Assembly: GCF_963678635.1 (NCBI RefSeq)
Contig: NC_087069.1
Location: 22,910,360 to 22,974,359 of the forward strand
DNA from: Symsagittifera roscoffensis
Taxonomy: Eukaryota; Xenacoelomorpha; Acoela; Convolutidae
Direction of reading: 5' to 3'
DNA length: 64,000 bases
Every line of letters begins with the position of its first letter. Within the stretch, counting starts at the first letter, position 1. Positions 22,681-34,272 of this stretch are shown one piece after another. The position numbers and the translations under genes are program-made. The notes below the pieces were generated by a model. That model was not told the origin of the DNA and searched no databases. It was given only the letters and a program-made list of their open reading frames with translations.

Positions 22681-23839
22681 ATGTTGCTGAGCAGTTGTAT
22701 ATTCAAATTTGAACTATGAAAAGCAGTGAATTAGTAACTTAAGAGCGTCTTAAGCGCAGATTAATTTTGAACAATTAAGAAAATCAAGTGAGAGACTACT
22801 GCCGTGCGGCATACGCTACGTAACAGAAAATCAAACGGACCCTTTATCATAACCTTGTTCCCCCAAAAATAAACATTTTTTGTTTATTATGTAAAACTTT
22901 GATTGACAGGTTTTCCGACTTTGGCCGACTTTGATTGACAGGTTTTCGCAACTTGTAGTTTAAGCAACTTATTGCCCTTTTGACCCGATTAAAGGACCCG
23001 AAATTCGTCGAATTTGGTGGCATAAAATTATACTCGAAATACAATTTTTTAGACGACAGCTTTTCATCAGAACAATGGATATGAAATGAAAAAGGATGGG
23101 CAATCAATGGTTGACCACAAACTGAAAATCTGTCATTTTCTTTTCAGAAAAATCACATCAGATCGACTTTAGTCCGTTTTAATCTCCTGAGACCGAAAAC
23201 AAGTTAAGACTGAAAAAATGGATCAATGTCTGTTTAAAATCAAATTGTATCGATTTTTAATGGCATTTTTTAGATCAATTTTTAAATAGATTTTAAAATT
23301 TTCTAAATTATTCTTATTCATTCTACTTGATATTCGTACTTTTGCATTCTTAAATTGATATCAATAAAATCCTATACGTTTTTCATACTAAATTCAGTCC
23401 TAACTCGTTTTTGTCAGTGGGTGTATTTCTTGTTCTAATAACTCGATGAAAAAACATGAAGAGATTTTGGCTTAGAATTGATTTCTCTTTCGCATAAATA
23501 TAGCTCATCGAAAACCCGAAAATATTTTTCAGATCTAATTTGGAGTACCGTTTTTTTGTGTGTGTTGAGAAATCCTGAGATGTTAATAATGTTTTCTTCT
23601 TGAAATTTTCGGTGAAAGGCAAAGAATACGATTTATGAGTATGAAGTTTTCGCTTTCGCTTTTCTGCAAACAACTTTCAGTCAATGGCGACTTGTTGCTT
23701 CGACATTCGAAGACAGTGAGGAATGTATATCCCCGGGTGTTTTTTTTTCATTCAGGCTAAGTTCACAATTTTATTTTCTCCGGTTCTTCACATCACGATT
23801 GTAAACTGCCACGATTCTGTATCAACTGCTCTTTTGATA
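22681..23839. other. Spacer between two BEL elements
   Basis: AT-rich sequence. A 15-bp direct repeat 'ttgattgacaggttt' occurs twice near 22900-22945. No gene seen. Confidence 0.35.
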
Positions 23840-23936
23840 CTTTGCACACACATGGCAAATTATCCCGCACTACTTAATCGTTCCAATTTGAACTGAGCCA
23901 GATAATTGGTCTTAAAAATTACATACACGACTTGAA
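23840..23936. repeat. R1 copy, left part, interrupted by BEL insertion
   Basis: 'gcaaattatcccgcactac' and 'gttccaatttgaactgagcc' match the R1 copy at 43390-43440 in order. The remainder, with the hairpin end, is at 32701-32820 beyond the BEL element. The left limit is uncertain. Confidence 0.55.
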
Positions 23937-24096
23937 TGTTGCCGAAGCAACTACATTTTCCCAATCTTTATAAATCAAAAGTCACTGTGATCAAACATTT
24001 GTAATCTCTGTGACATAAACACTCTCGAAACAAACCAGAACTAAGAAAATTGACTCTTGGAGCCATGTTTTGACCTAAAGTGACAAGTCAACTACA
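23937..24096 (+). repeat. 5' LTR of BEL element
   Basis: 160 bp, TG...CA ends, with TATAAAT at 23969-23975 as a likely core promoter. Differs from the 3' LTR at three positions (about 98% identity). Confidence 0.93.
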
Positions 24097-24101
24097 TGTT
24101 T

Positions 24102-24119
24102 TGGCGAGCAAAAAAGCCG
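24102..24119 (+). promoter_or_regulatory. Primer binding site candidate
   Basis: 'tggcgagcaaaaaagccg' starts 6 nt after the LTR with TGG, as expected for pairing with a tRNA 3' CCA end. The priming tRNA cannot be named from sequence alone. Confidence 0.5.
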
Positions 24120-25626
24120 ATCTCATCAACTTTCGTACAGGCTTACAGATCACAGAGTTTCTTATATAGTAAAGAAGGAATACAATCCCACCTTTTTGGA
24201 ATTTTCGGGAAAATTTCAGCAAATAATTTGGTTTGAAAAATTGGTTAAATTCTACAAAACAGCGAAACAACACAGCGACACAATACAGCGATATAATACA
24301 TTTAATCCAAAGATACAATACAGCGGTACAAATGTATTTTTTGGATATGTTTTGAATACTCTTTCGGAAGATTGGATTCTCATCTCGCAAATGTATGATA
24401 TTGACAATCAATATAGAATGATCAGGTTGCGAATATTTATTCAAAAATTGGATGCTTTTCTTGCTTTGAACTACTTCTCTATTCAGCTGGAATTTGGGCT
24501 TCTCCTTCATAAATACTAGAAAAAAAAAAGAAGAATTGAAAACACAAGGAAGACGATTAGTTGAACAAAATGCAAGCTAAAGAAAACCAAGATTAGATGT
24601 GGGCAAATATATTTTTTAAAATTTAACCCCGAATTGTCTCGTTTTTTTTCACACACATTCAAAAAATCCAGAAAAAAAAACATACTCGAGCGTTTTGTTT
24701 TTTGTAGTAGTTTTTGTTGGTCGCTGCCTTAAATATTTTTGACAATTTAATTGAATCTCTTCCCAAAAAAAAAGAAAACTGACTTATTAGATTGTGATAG
24801 AGATAACCAATTTCTGAACACACTGAGAACAAACAACCTTTTGTAGTTTTCCTTGTCAATTCATCTTGTTTGTTGTAATTTTACTTCGCAAAATATAACA
24901 AGTATCTTGGTTAGAAACTTTGTACGTGAAAGCAAAAGTTGAATTCGATTTTGAAGAGAAAACTAAACATATAACGTTTCCTTGCGTTTTTTTAAAAGAA
25001 TAACGCTTCTTGTTAAAGTGAAATTTGACATATCGAAAAGTAACAAATATACTGGCACTTGATGCTGCAGATTTGAAGACTATGTCTACTTAAAAAATTT
25101 GGCTAGAATTGCATTGAGCATAATAAAAAATCTGTTTGACCGTTCATAGACGAACTCTTTGAAGATTGTTTTCAACTTTTTTGTTTTTATTTCATATGAC
25201 AGAAAAGTAAAACTTAAATTGGCTTGAGGTTAATACGAGTATTGCAATTAAAATTGTCATTTGATTTGATTTATAAACTACCACCCTAAAACTATAGATA
25301 AATAGATTTTGGTGGACCTAAACAAAAAAATACATAACAAAAAGTCTTTTTGACAGTTCACGGAACAACGCTTTGTTTGTTTTTCAATTTTTGATTGACT
25401 TTAGTTGCGCATGCCTTAATTGTAAAACATAATAATAAAAAAAAATAAAAAATCTTTAGACGGACATTTAAAAAAAAATTTTTCTAAATCATAGACGTTT
25501 CCTGGTTTTGTTTAATTTTCATTTTTTCTAACTAATTTGCGCATCGGCTCGGTTTTTTAGAGCCGTTCTCACAATCTACATACGACAGGATCTTCGACGA
25601 TCAACTTCAATAGCAACAAAAAAACG

Positions 25627-28499
25627 ATGTCAGCTTGGAACAGATTTCGCATTTGCCAAATGCAGCTCAATGGATCTCTCGACTTCTTGGAGAAAAAACT
25701 CGGCTCAGTAAAATCAACTCGTTCTTTGAGTTCGGTAGTGGCAGCAGCAGAATCCAGACTGCAGGAACTGAATCAATTGTCAGCGGAAATCTTGGATACC
25801 GGATCGCCCGAACAACAGCTACAGACATTGCAGTACGCCTCTTACAACTACAGAGTGACATCAACGACAACGATTCACTAACTCAATACAACGCGCAACT
25901 TATCCACGACTTCGAGAGAAGAAACACGAAATCAGGCAACGCGCACGCCGACATGGCCCCATCATCAATTACAGACAATCATCGAGCAGAAACGAGCTAT
26001 TCACTTCCAGACGATCGGCGAGCAATAACAAGCCAACACTTACAATTTTACGACCCAAACTGCGGATACAACAACTTACATCATCGTCTAAGACATTCTC
26101 AACCTAATATGAGCTCAGCAATAACCCACAACTATTCCGAAAGCAACGAACATCCGACAAACAGACAAGATGTTGTCACAGAGACAAGAATTTTTGACAG
26201 CAGCCCTCATCCCCGTCGTTTGCAAACAACAACGCTTTTTCTCAATGCAAGCAATACAAACTAATGATTGTCAATAACTTCGGAGATGCAGGTGCTCAGC
26301 TGAGTACGGATACAACAATCGAGATCGACGACGATGTAAGTTCGGAAACTGTAGTCTACAACCAACAGCAGCCCAATACAGCAAACAGCACAGTCCAAAC
26401 TGCAGGGTTGCAAAGCCCATCGTTTGCTTTTACAATTCCGCAACCTCATCACCTAATGCAACCGGGACTACACGAGCAACCTAGCGACAATATCGATCTC
26501 AGAACCCATCTCACAACAAGCACCTACAGTTTTCCACAAGAACAAATTTTCCAATCTCATCAGCAGATACGTTCAACTGAACAATCTTCACACCATAAGT
26601 TACCGAGCCAGAAACAGCAAACTGGAGAACAAACAAACTCTTACACAGATCAAGGTTTCTACAGGCCTTACAACCCCAACAACCAAACTATAAATGATTT
26701 TCATTCAGAAAAACATATAGCGGCATCCTCTTGTATAGTGCAAACTCCTGTAATGCGAACTCAAGGACATCCGTCAGTATCAACTGAAGCCCTTTGTCCA
26801 ACTTACAATTTAGAAAAACATGCATTAAACTTTGATGTTTTTCCAAACAATTTCAACGGTAGCGGATATTCTCATCAGATCTCGAAAGATATCGATCTAA
26901 ACCTCATTACTACAACGACAACCAAAACCTCGGATTTAACATTCAGATATCCTTTAACGCAAACAACCTCTACATTTCCGTATCAAAGTACCTCACAACT
27001 TAACTCAGTCATATCAACGCAACCTTCATGGCAACCAATGGTTCATATGAATCCGGTTTCTTTAGTACCGGAGGCATCAACTTTCCCACAACCCAAACTG
27101 CATCCTTATAGCTTCGATAGCTTCTGGACCAAGTTCTAATAACGCTTTTCTACCAGATAATAGAGAGCAAAGAAGCAACCCTCACCAATCTGCAAACTAA
27201 TTTCTCCAGCCATCTTTGATTCAAACCATTTCGCCACAAACAACATTACCAGAGTTTAAAGGGCAAGTCAGCAATTTTCCTCAACTTTCCACCTATTTTG
27301 ACATAAATCGAGATAACAGAGACAAAATTGACTTCAAAACCACAGCAAACTTACCACCAATTCAAATTCCATCATTTGATGGTAACCATCTGGCTTTCCA
27401 TGACTGGTTGAACATGTTCAATGCCACTGTTGATAGCAATACAACCATCAGCGATACACACAGAATTACCTACCTACAAAACGCCGTGACTGGCAAGGCG
27501 AAAGAGCTAATCAAAGGCTAGTCATGCAACCCAGTCTTCTATAAACCAGCGCTAGAGGATCTTAAATCACGTTTTGGCGATACATTTATTGTCGTCAACG
27601 CGTATATAAAACAATTAGAAAAATGGCCAGCAGTCAACAAAAGCAGTCGTTCTTTTGTTTCTTTAGCCGCCTTCCTGAAACAAATGGTGCAAACCTTCAA
27701 AAATATCAATTTTAATGCAGATTTGAATTCTTCTTCTTTGACAAAGCTTGTCAAAAATAAAGTCCCACAAGATTTGCTTCTTAAATGGACGGAATACACC
27801 GTGCGAAACGACATACACGACACAGATGTTCAACACTTACAAAATTGGCTAGAAGTGCATGCGAAGACCTACGACAAACTTCACAATCAATTTCCATCCT
27901 TCAACAATGCAGAACCGTCAACATTTAGCAGCAATGCCCTAGCGCCCTGTTCCTCAAACGTTATATCAAGCAACCCACAGGCTTCCAAAACAATTGGACC
28001 TGAGAATTTCAACCAGTACAGAACAAAGCGCAAGCAATGCTCTTCTTGTAAGAACGAACATAACATCATGCAATGCCCACAGTACAGTTCTTCTACGCCA
28101 CCTCGACGCTACAACATCGTAAAACAACTTGAACTTTGTGTCAACTGCTTAAGCCCTCATCACCTCCGAACTACTTGTGTCTCAAACAACCGTTGTCAAG
28201 AGTGCAACGGATTTCATCGCACAAGCCTTCACGACCCAAACAAGTTTAAAAAATCAACTTTCGTTGTCAACGCCCATCATGACTTGTTTCACAATACTAT
28301 GCACCCAAACTTACAAGAAAAAGTTTGGGGTTCCGACAATTTTTGTAAGCCCGCGCCCCAGGAAACCCGAAACTTTAATCAGCAGTCTGCAGATTTTAAC
28401 CAAAAAAGCAAAGAGTACAAACCTAAAAGTAGAAGATTTCCAAACCAACCAGACCTAAGCCAATATGGTGCCCAGTACTCTAACAAATCAGAACATTAG
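25627..28499 (+). pseudogene. BEL gag region
   Basis: Opens at ATG 25627 (MSAWNRFRICQMQL, helical N-terminal segment typical of BEL gag), then shifts frame near 25860 and at 26264, giving a long Gln/Asn/Thr/Ser/His-rich middle (25870-27139). From about 27350 the DUF1759-like capsid portion is readable (IPSFDGNHLAFHDWLNMFN; an in-frame TAG at 27519-27521; WTEYTV). Nucleocapsid knuckles follow: CSSCKNEHNIMQC, CVNCLSPHHLRTTC, CQECNGFHRTSLH (28037-28236). The stop at 28497-28499 ends this frame. The Q/N-rich middle is unusually long and low in complexity. Confidence 0.85.
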
Positions 28500-28599
28500 C
28501 GATCAAAAACAGAGATGTCATCGCAACAAAGCAAAGACGCAGCATGCGCAGAAAATCAGGAAAGATTCACTGCCTGTGAGTTTTCGAGTTTTTGTTCAG

Positions 28600-30049
28600 A
28601 ACAACCTCAATGGTTTGAATAACTACAACTAATGCCGGTTTCATTCTGCCATGGTGAAGGAGCACAACTACTTTTGCATTAATTGACCACGGGAGCCAAT
28701 TTAGCTTCACCGTTGATGAAATAGCAGATAAACTACAAATTCCATCTATGGAACACACATCAATGTCTCTTCGTTATATCGACATTGATCATGAAATGCC
28801 AGTTGCAAAGGTTGATAATACTGTTCACATCTCACCGCATGACAAACTGGATGTTAAGTTCTCAATGAATAATTTGTACAAAACTCCTTGCTTAAACTTA
28901 CCGGCGGCAGATGTGTTTAATTTGAACGAGATTTGCAGCTCTACCGACACACTTCGCCATATTCATTTTCCACACCTCGATCATGGGAAGATTGGAGCTT
29001 TGCTTGGTGTAAACTCATTCTTGTTTACATAATCTCTACACGTTATTGAAGGAAACAACTTTATACCTTCAGCTGTGCAGACAAAACTTGGATGGACATT
29101 AGCCGGCGAATACCAACTGAACAAAAATAGACAACAGCGACACTCATCCAACACAAAACATCGGCCCTTTGTCTTCCACGTTTCTCGCAACAAAACAACA
29201 GAGCAACCTCTGGACTACCTTGTACAGCAATTTTGGAAAATCGAGGAAAACGGAATCACTAAACTCAACAAAAACTACAGCAGCGACGACAAGCTTGCTC
29301 TCCAAATCTTGGATAACACGACAAGACTTGTAAATGGACGATACGAAATAGGTCTTCCCTGGAAACCCAACTCAAGTCTCAGCAACAACTACTGTGTAGC
29401 TCTGAAACAATTGCAATCATTGCAGAAAAGACTCGGAAAAAACACCGATCTACAAAATTTATATGAAAAGACGCTAGTTACGGACCTGGAAAAATCTTAT
29501 GCGCAGCCAGCAGTTTTTACCAAAGAAGTACCTTCTAGATTGTGGTATCTGCCTCACCGCGAAGTCGTAAACCCTAACAAGCCGGGAAAAGTAAGGCGTG
29601 TCTCAAATGCTGCCTCCAAATTCAAAGGCCAATCTCTAAATTCTAATCTGCTAACAGGCCCAGATTTGCTCGCAAATCTTACTGGAGTCCTTCTGTGGTT
29701 TCGTAAGTTTGGTATTGGGACACTAGCTGACGTTGAAGGAATGTTTATGCAAATAAGCATAAAAGCAGAAGACCGTTCCTCGCTACGTTTTCTCTGGGAT
29801 CACAATAATGTTATAAGACATTGCCAGTTTTCAAGACTAACCTTTGGAGCAACTTGCTCTCCATTTTGTGCTATCTACATTCTACAGAAATGTGCCAAAG
29901 ACAACATCGTGAATTTTTCGCTTGCCTTTGAATCCGTCAAAACAAATTTTTACATGGACGACTACATTCGCTCCGCGTTTTCACGCAACGACGCATTGGA
30001 GTCCGCTTTCCAGACAAAAGCAGCTCTACAACAAGGCGATTCAGACTAA
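28600..30049 (+). pseudogene. BEL pol: aspartic protease and reverse transcriptase
   Basis: Protease: FALIDHGSQFSF near 28675-28710 matches the BEL A-[LV]-[IL]-D-[ST]-G-S active site except that His replaces Ser/Thr. An in-frame TAA interrupts at about 29030. RT: NPNKPGKVRRVSNAASKFKG, TGPDLL, LADVEGMFMQ (first catalytic Asp), SLRFLW, FSRLTFGATCSPF and FYMDDYI (YMDD active site) between about 29470 and 29970. The frame is lost at about 30040. Part of the gag-pol polyprotein of the 23937-32700 element. Confidence 0.88.
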
Positions 30050-31700
30050 CCAAGTTTGAATCGAACAGCACTAAGGTTCTTAACGGTTTACCAGCCTCGG
30101 AAAAAGAAATACCTAACCCAACAACTAGAGTTCTAGAACAAAAATGGAATTTGACAAATGACACACTATACATGGAGCCTCCAAAGGCAATTAGTGGGGA
30201 TGCCCACGAATACACACAACGGAAATTTTTCAGCCTAGTGTCCTTAATTTTTGATCCTCTGGGAATATTAGCACCAGTAACCATTTTGTTCAAAGCAATT
30301 TTGCGATCAACGTAGAAATTAGGCAATTCTTTGGACTCATTATTGCCCGCTAACAGTCAGAAAGAACTACAAAAGCTGCTAAACCTCTTTGTGTCAATGA
30401 AACCAATCAGTCTTCCCCGAACACTTTTCAAAAGGCAATTAACAACACGGGATAATGTTCAACTTCATACGTTCACGGATGCGTCCTTGATAGGAATGTC
30501 AGCAGTCGTATACGTGAGAGTCGAATATCAACCAGAAAAACAATTGGCAACTCACTATGTAATAGGTAAGAGCAAAGTAGCTCCAATCAAGCAGCTGAGT
30601 ATTCTAAAATTAGAGCTTGAAGCAGCAATTATTGGATTTCGACTAGTTGCATTTGCTAAAGTACAACTTCAGCTTAACGTTGATCCTGACGTACATATGT
30701 GGACAGACAGTCAAGTTGTAATTGATTGGATCAACTCGAAGAAAAAACAAAAAATTTTTGTGTCAAATCGTCTAGCCGAAATAAACGCAACTCAAGAAAA
30801 CAATAACTGGCATCATATACCGCCTCATCTGAACCCTGCTGATCACGGCATTAGAGGATTAAAACCTATAGATATCGAATCAAAATGGTTAGCAGCCCCA
30901 TCCTTTCTGATGTCACAATCATCTGAATGGCCACAGAAGTCTTCCGTAATAGAAACTAATAGCGTCTCAATATTCGCCTCAGTGTGTGCATCACAAAAAC
31001 CGTTTTCAGGTCCTCCAGTCTTTGACATCATTCATTTTTCCTCGTGGAATAAACTTTTGTTGACCATCGCCGCAGTTTTCAGTTTTTTCACAAAACTGAG
31101 CTCATCATCTGAAAAAAGACAAAGACTTCACGGAAAACATCGAAAAGAACGACAGCAATCAACTAGTAACGATATGGAACGAGCGAGAAATTATATCATC
31201 ATATCAGCACAGCGAGAATCTTTCAGTGAAACGATCGAACATCTACAACAGAAGCGGCGCCTGGAAGCGAAGAACAAACTGATTAAATTCAATCCATACC
31301 TTGAATAAAAGCATATGCTTCGTTCGCGCAGCAGGCTCGAATTTGCCCCAACAATGGAGCTTTAGTCACGTCACCCGCTGATTCTATTAGCAACTCATCC
31401 AACAATTAAACTCTATCTACAGCATGCACACCAAATTTGCATGCATCAAGGAGAAGAGTTCGTCAAATCTTTCGTGCAGCAGCGCTACCACATCATTGGG
31501 ATACGACAAGCTCTTCGTTCAATCGCTCATCATTGTTTCTTGTGGCGACGATACAAAGCAGACAACCTCCAGCCAATCATGGCACCATTACCACTGAAGC
31601 GATATCCCGACGAAAATCATCTTTTCCCGTTCACTAATGCTGGAGTAGACTTTTTTGGCCTTTCTATATTGAAAAGAAAACAGATATTGAGAATTATTAC
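30040..31700 (+). pseudogene. BEL pol: RT connection, RNase H, integrase N terminus
   Basis: Continues pol in a new frame with FRLTKFESNS, IFDPLGILAPVT (in-frame TAG at about 30313), then RNase H with acidic residues in TFTDAS, LELEAA, MWTDSQVV and NPADHG (30470-30850). Two stops (31306-31308 and near 31363) precede the integrase HHCC-like segment LQHAHQICMHQG ... HHCFLWRR and the first catalytic Asp in AGVDFFG (31640). Confidence 0.86.
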
Positions 31701-32525
31701 GGAATAATTTTTACTTGTTTTGCAACTAGAGCTGTTCATTTCGAAAACTGTCCAAATCTGAACACTGATTCACTTATGAATGCAATAGGTCGGTTTACAG
31801 CTAGACGGGGAACTCCAAAAACGCTCACCAGTGATAACGGAAAAACGTTTGTTGGAGCCTCAAAAGAACTAAAAAACGCCATAAAAATGGTTGACAATAG
31901 AGCCTGCTCTTTCAAGCTACAAGGGCAAAACATCCAGTGGTTCTTCAACCCGCCATATGGCCCTCATTTCGGTGGCGCTTGGGAACGCTTGATTCAGATT
32001 GCCAAGAGAACAATCCTCATCATTCTTGGATCGCGAAAACTCACACTTGATGTTTTTCAGACAATTTTAGCCGAAACCGAAATGATACTGAATTCGATAC
32101 CCTTGACAATTGTAACTGATTACCCAGAAAATGACGAGCCACTGACACCAAATCACTTTCTCATTCAACGACCTTTCAGCAGCCTTCCACCAGGAGTATT
32201 CGACGACAGCATGCCATTAACCTATACTAAATGGACCCACGTTCAACAGATGATCCACGTACCTACCTTCACTAATGAAACGCCCCAAGTGGAACGAAAT
32301 GCAACCACCATTGAAGGTTGGAGACATAGTGTGGGTACTAAAAGACCTCACGCCGCGAGGTATTTGGCCGATTGGACGTGTGGTGGAGGAACATCCAGGA
32401 AGAGATGGCACAACACGAGTGGTCACCGTGAGAACGGCTAACGGCACTCTCAAGCGCCCCGCTACCGCTCTTGTTAAGGTTTTTTCATTTTTTTGCAACG
32501 CTTTTTGCGCCGTTCCAGACCATTC
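31690..32525 (+). pseudogene. BEL pol: integrase core and C-terminal module
   Basis: After a frame change near 31690: ATRAVHFE, RRGTPKTLTSDNGK (second catalytic Asp), NPPYGPHFGGAWERL (catalytic Glu), LTPNHFL. Another change near 32270 leads to VGDIVWVLKDLTPRGIWPIGRV and TVRTANGTLKRPAT, the conserved BEL C-terminal domain, ending close to the 3' LTR. DDE residues are all present even though the frame is broken. Confidence 0.88.
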
Positions 32526-32540
32526 GGGGCCCCGGGAGTA

Positions 32541-32700
32541 TGTTGCCGAAGAAACTACATTTTCCCAATCTTTATAAATCAAAAGTCACTGTGATCAAAC
32601 ATTTGTAATCTCTGTGATATAAACACTCTCGAAACAAACCAGAACTAAGAAAGTTGACTCTTGGAGCCATGTTTTGACCTAAAGTGACAAGTCAACTACA
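32541..32700 (+). repeat. 3' LTR of BEL element
   Basis: 160 bp, three substitutions relative to the 5' LTR. The preceding 'ggggccccgggagta' is a weak polypurine-tract candidate. Confidence 0.93.
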
Positions 32701-32820
32701 TTAAACTTTTTCACTTAAAGATTAATGTTATCAGCCTAACATTTTTAATTTTGCCGAGACCAATGAAAGGGCAGTGGGATTATTCAGGTCTTTGCCCTGA
32801 CACGAATCGTCTTATTTTGT
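32701..32820. repeat. R1 copy, right part with hairpin end
   Basis: Contains 'tcaggtctttgccctga' (32784-32800) and 'cgtctta', the hairpin terminus of R1. Together with 23840-23936 it represents the R1 copy into which the BEL element inserted. Confidence 0.6.
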
Positions 32821-33014
32821 TTCATGGCAGCTGTAATTGGTTGAAAATTTTTCGTCATTTTGACTAAAAGTGACAAAAGTACTAATAACCTCAAGTGGCG
32901 CATAGTGCCGATTCTCCGCAAATATTCACCAATCTGCTTTTTCACCATAGTGTTGAAGGGTGATGCTCTTGTTATTCCAATTATTGAAAAAAGTATGGAA
33001 TACTTATGCTCAGT

Positions 33015-33300
33015 ATGTTTTTTTTCGTCAGAAAATTTTTGATTTTTTAACTAACTCTTTTTGAACGGATTTTTATAGCATCTGGAATGAAATGATTTCC
33101 TGATCTTTTGTGAAAAGATATTCTACCAGCCATACTCTTTCATAAATTAATGCAGTTAGAAAACTGCCAATTTGGTTTAAACGTTCGTTATATTGCCATA
33201 TTTTAAAACGTAAAGCGACGATTCAATCCGGCTCATAATTCATTTCCCCGATGAATTGAAGCAAAATATTTGGAAGTATTAGTACCTTGTTAGACGCAAA
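33015..33300. repeat. Degraded R1 copy
   Basis: 'ttttttaactaactcttttt', 'tgccaatttgg', 'cgattcaatccggc' and 'gaattgaagcaa' follow the R1 order seen at 11150-11390. Ends not preserved. Confidence 0.45.
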
Positions 33301-33834
33301 CTACTTAACTCTGTACTCTAAATAGCTTGCGAGAGGAAACATATTTTAAAAAAAATTTTCCCCCTTTTCTAAGGAAATTTCTTGGATCCCTTTTCTGAAA
33401 TTCTTAAAGGTATAGTTTTTTTCTTTGGCCTAATTGGCGTTCAGAACTTTCGTGGTTTTGCCTTTATACGAGCATTTCTTTAACTATTAATGATTAACAC
33501 GGTAAACTTTCGAAGAGAACAAACAACGTGATTTTTCTTGTCATATTAAACAACATTTGCTTCCAAATGTTTGGGCAATGTCAAAGAGTGTCTTAGACTA
33601 AAAAGCAAAAGTGAAATTCAAAAAGATAAAAAATCGTTGGCAACAATTTTCTGTGCCAAAAGCTTGAAAAAAGTTCTGAAAACTCTGAAACTAGTACCGT
33701 CGAAAATTTTAACGAAAAAATCCAAAAAAATGTTCCTGGAGAACACCTCCCAATCTCGCATTTCTTTCGCTAACGATCTCTCAAAATGCACTTATTACAC
33801 GGAAACAAAAATAAACGAATTTATTCTAAATTAG
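33301..33834. other. No recognisable feature
   Basis: AT-rich sequence; the 87-codon frame at 33571-33834 is Lys-rich low-complexity and unsupported. Confidence 0.35.
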
Positions 33835-34272
33835 TTATTTCAAATTGCACATTTGAGCAACCAAATTGGAGTCATAGAAAGGACACATTTGTAGAAATTC
33901 AATCAGGTCAGAATCTAATTTTAAACAACTCAATTGTTCTAATTGGTCAATTTTTTGTCGAATCACAAAGCGGCATCTACTTTTTAGACTGATCGGAACA
34001 GTGTGACGGGAAAACGGTTCGGATAGCTTCGCAGGTACTCCAAGATTTTCGTTTTTGTCGTTGCTCGGTTTTGGTTGGCTAGTTGAAAGACAGTGTCCAT
34101 TTTGTTCTGTCGTGATTGGCTGAGAGTTTTGAGGCTGTGATTGGTTGATTTTGAGGAAGTAGAGGAAACTGTGATTTTTTGAGTTCTCAATGGCTGCTCG
34201 AATGAAGGACTCGAGTGAGTTTGAAACGTGGCCTTCAGGCTGGTTTGAAAAAGTGAATTTTCCTAAAAACAA
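33835..34272 (-). CDS. Uncertain minus-strand ORF (145 codons) near CCAAT boxes
   Basis: An uninterrupted 145-codon frame with unbiased, Gln/Ser/Pro-containing composition in a locally less AT-rich stretch. A second overlapping frame starts at ATG 34098-34100 (MDTVFQLANQNRATT..., 38 codons) directly downstream of two CCAAT boxes. The two cannot both be coding; no domain is recognised and no good splice donor was found. Either could be a first exon, or the stretch could be chance. Confidence 0.25.
   Translation of the reverse strand: MFLGKFTFSNQPEGHVSNSLESFIRAAIENSKNHSFLYFLKINQSQPQNSQPITTEQNGHCLSTSQPKPSNDKNENLGVPAKLSEPFSRHTVPISLKSRCRFVIRQKIDQLEQLSCLKLDSDLIEFLQMCPFYDSNLVAQMCNLK
34115..34144 (-). 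promoter_or_regulatory. Pair of CCAAT boxes
   Basis: On the minus strand 'aaccaatcacag' and 'agccaatcacga' (ATTGG at 34140-34144 and 34115-34119 on the plus strand) match the NF-Y consensus CCAATCA, 25 bp apart and 15-40 bp upstream of ATG 34100. Confidence 0.35.

Larger units (their letters stand above)
23937..32700 (+). mobile_element. Full-length BEL/Pao LTR retrotransposon
   Basis: 8764 bp bounded by 160-bp direct LTRs (23937-24096 and 32541-32700) that begin TGTTG and end CTACA. Between them lie a primer-binding-site candidate, a long 1.5-kb leader, gag and pol in BEL order (gag zinc knuckles, protease, RT, RNase H, integrase) and no envelope-like ORF. Flanking pentamers are ttgaa and ttaaa, a 4/5 match, compatible with an old target duplication. 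The coding region carries about seven frame changes and several in-frame stops, so this copy is non-autonomous although all catalytic motifs can still be read. Confidence 0.93.

Noticed and set aside
24196-24519. 107-codon frame in the BEL 5' leader
   Set aside because: An overlapping frame of similar length exists on the other strand, there is no homology to gag, and it lies 1.1 kb before the gag start.
26262-26266. Stop-start overlap TAATG within the BEL gag, as in termination-reinitiation
   Set aside because: The neighbouring gag region has several other frame changes, so this is most simply one more indel.
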